Origin: Candidatus Zixiibacteriota bacterium
GTDB taxonomy: Bacteria; Blakebacterota; Blakebacteria; Blakebacterales; Blakebacteraceae
Length of the DNA: 6,754 nt
Direction of reading: 5' to 3'
NCBI GenBank assembly: GCA_030604325.1
Contig: JAUVWC010000073.1
Span: 1-6,754, forward strand
Made by a program: the position numbers and the translations under genes. The notes beneath the pieces are model-generated. The model did not search any database. It saw only the letters and a list, made by a program, of their open reading frames with translations, and was not told the origin of the DNA. Positions 6,006 through 6,754 of this stretch are shown in pieces. Numbering within the stretch: position 1 is the stretch's first letter; each line of letters opens with the position of its first letter.

Positions 6006-6754
6006 GTGACTTCATTTGATTACGACGCATTGGCAGCCGAGGCACGGGCTTCCTTGGAGAAGGCGGCCGACAGCCGGGGTCTGGAAGAGGCCCGGGTCGA
6101 GTGGATCGGTCGTAAGGGGCGCATCACGACCCTTCTCAGGCAGATCCCCGAGCTGCCGGCTGAAGATCGTCCCGAGGCCGGACGCCGGCTGAACGCCATC
6201 AAGAACGAACTGTTCGGACTTTACGAACGGCGTGAGACCGAACTCTCTGTTTCGGTTCTGCGCGCTGAGAAGCTGGATATCACCCATCCCGGACGCACCC
6301 CATTTGTGGGCAGATTGCATCCCATCACCAAAGCTCTCCGGGAGATCGAAGCGGTGTTCCGGGAAATGGGTTTCGACGTGGTCGAAGGACCCGAAGTCGA
6401 GACCGACTACTACAACTTCGAGGCCCTCAACATGCCCGAGCACCATCCGGCAAGGGGTATGTGGGATACATTCTATACCAAGGTGCCGCCGGGACTCGTG
6501 CTGCGCACCCATACCAGTCCGGTTCAGATCCGCGTCATGGAATCTTCCGGACCTCCTGTCAGGATAATCGTTCCGGGACGCTGCTACCGCACCGATACCC
6601 CCGATGTCTCCCATCATCCTGTCTTCTACCAGGTGGAAGGACTCTACGTCGACGAAGGGGTGAGCATGGCGAACCTGCGCGGTGTCCTCGACAATTATGC
6701 CCATCGCCTCTTCGGGGCGGATGTGCCCACTCGTTTCCGCCCTTCATACTTCCC
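6006..6754 (+). CDS. pheS: Phenylalanyl-tRNA synthetase alpha subunit (3' end cut by window edge)
   Basis: GTG at 6006 opens a frame of 249 codons plus two bases to the right edge with no stop. PheS and PheT form the alpha2-beta2 enzyme that charges tRNA-Phe; PheS carries the catalytic class II core. Seen in order: N-terminal coiled-coil region (about 8-90) with VEWIGRKGRIT (31-41); HPIT (105-108); motif 1 region GFDVVEGPEVETDYYNFEALN (key residues G122, G128, P129, E130, N137); HPAR...DTFY (147-157); RTHTSPVQIR (167-176); motif 2 region GRCYRTDTPDVSHHP (191-205) and FYQVEG (207-212). Motif 3 would lie past the edge; E. coli PheS is about 327 residues, so roughly three quarters is present. 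An in-frame TAG at 5988-5990 makes GTG 6006 the first available start. AGGGA (5989-5993) is a distant, weak ribosome site. pheT is expected next but is not in the window. Confidence 0.97.
   Translation, partial: MTSFDYDALAAEARASLEKAADSRGLEEARVEWIGRKGRITTLLRQIPELPAEDRPEAGRRLNAIKNELFGLYERRETELSVSVLRAEKLDITHPGRTPFVGRLHPITKALREIEAVFREMGFDVVEGPEVETDYYNFEALNMPEHHPARGMWDTFYTKVPPGLVLRTHTSPVQIRVMESSGPPVRIIVPGRCYRTDTPDVSHHPVFYQVEGLYVDEGVSMANLRGVLDNYAHRLFGADVPTRFRPSYF

Noticed and set aside
6012..6704. 230-codon minus-strand frame
   Set aside because: Antisense to pheS, which has clear class II synthetase motifs across the same span.

Overview
The window is a chromosomal housekeeping segment of a bacterium with moderately high G+C, upper fifties percent by eye (not counted). 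It holds eight genes: seven protein genes and one tRNA. I see no insertion sequence, integrase, phage gene, CRISPR array or restriction/defence gene. The species cannot be fixed from the sequence. The translation cluster is ordinary for many phyla. The fused prenol-kinase-like/DUF92 protein would fit an environmental lineage near the Chlorobi/Bacteroidota/Gemmatimonadota side of the tree, but that is a weak inference.

Layout. (1) 1-845, minus strand: mazG, a nucleoside triphosphate pyrophosphohydrolase. It enters from the left edge and lacks at most a short C-terminal tail. (2) 846-934: a short divergent intergenic region with a possible plus-strand promoter. (3) 935-2413, plus strand: a 492-residue membrane protein. 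Its N-terminal half resembles dolichol/phytol kinases (VTE5-like) and its C-terminal half is a DUF92 domain (VTE6/TMEM19-like). (4) 2518-2595: tRNA-Val(GAC) with encoded CCA, preceded by a perfect TTGACA -35 box. (5) 2596-2757: a leader with a long imperfect stem. (6) 2758 to the right edge, plus strand: thrS, infC, rpmI, rplT and the 5' three quarters of pheS, the classic threonyl-tRNA synthetase / IF3 / L35 / L20 / phenylalanyl-tRNA synthetase order. thrS and infC overlap by one base. A GC-rich hairpin with a weak U-tract separates rplT from pheS and may attenuate transcription into pheS(T).

How the genes relate. The right half is one translation operon: two aminoacyl-tRNA synthetases, an initiation factor and two 50S proteins, with a tRNA gene just upstream and no clear terminator between them. 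The left half has a nucleotide-pool cleaning enzyme diverging from a putative prenol-salvage enzyme. No functional link between the two halves is evident.

Most unusual points: the two-domain kinase-like fusion with a G8 homopolymer between its halves; the structured thrS leader with competing small hairpins; and the rplT-pheS spacer, which can fold into two mutually exclusive structures. I found no convincing wholly new system. The mazG and pheS reading frames run off the window ends and were read directly from the sequence.
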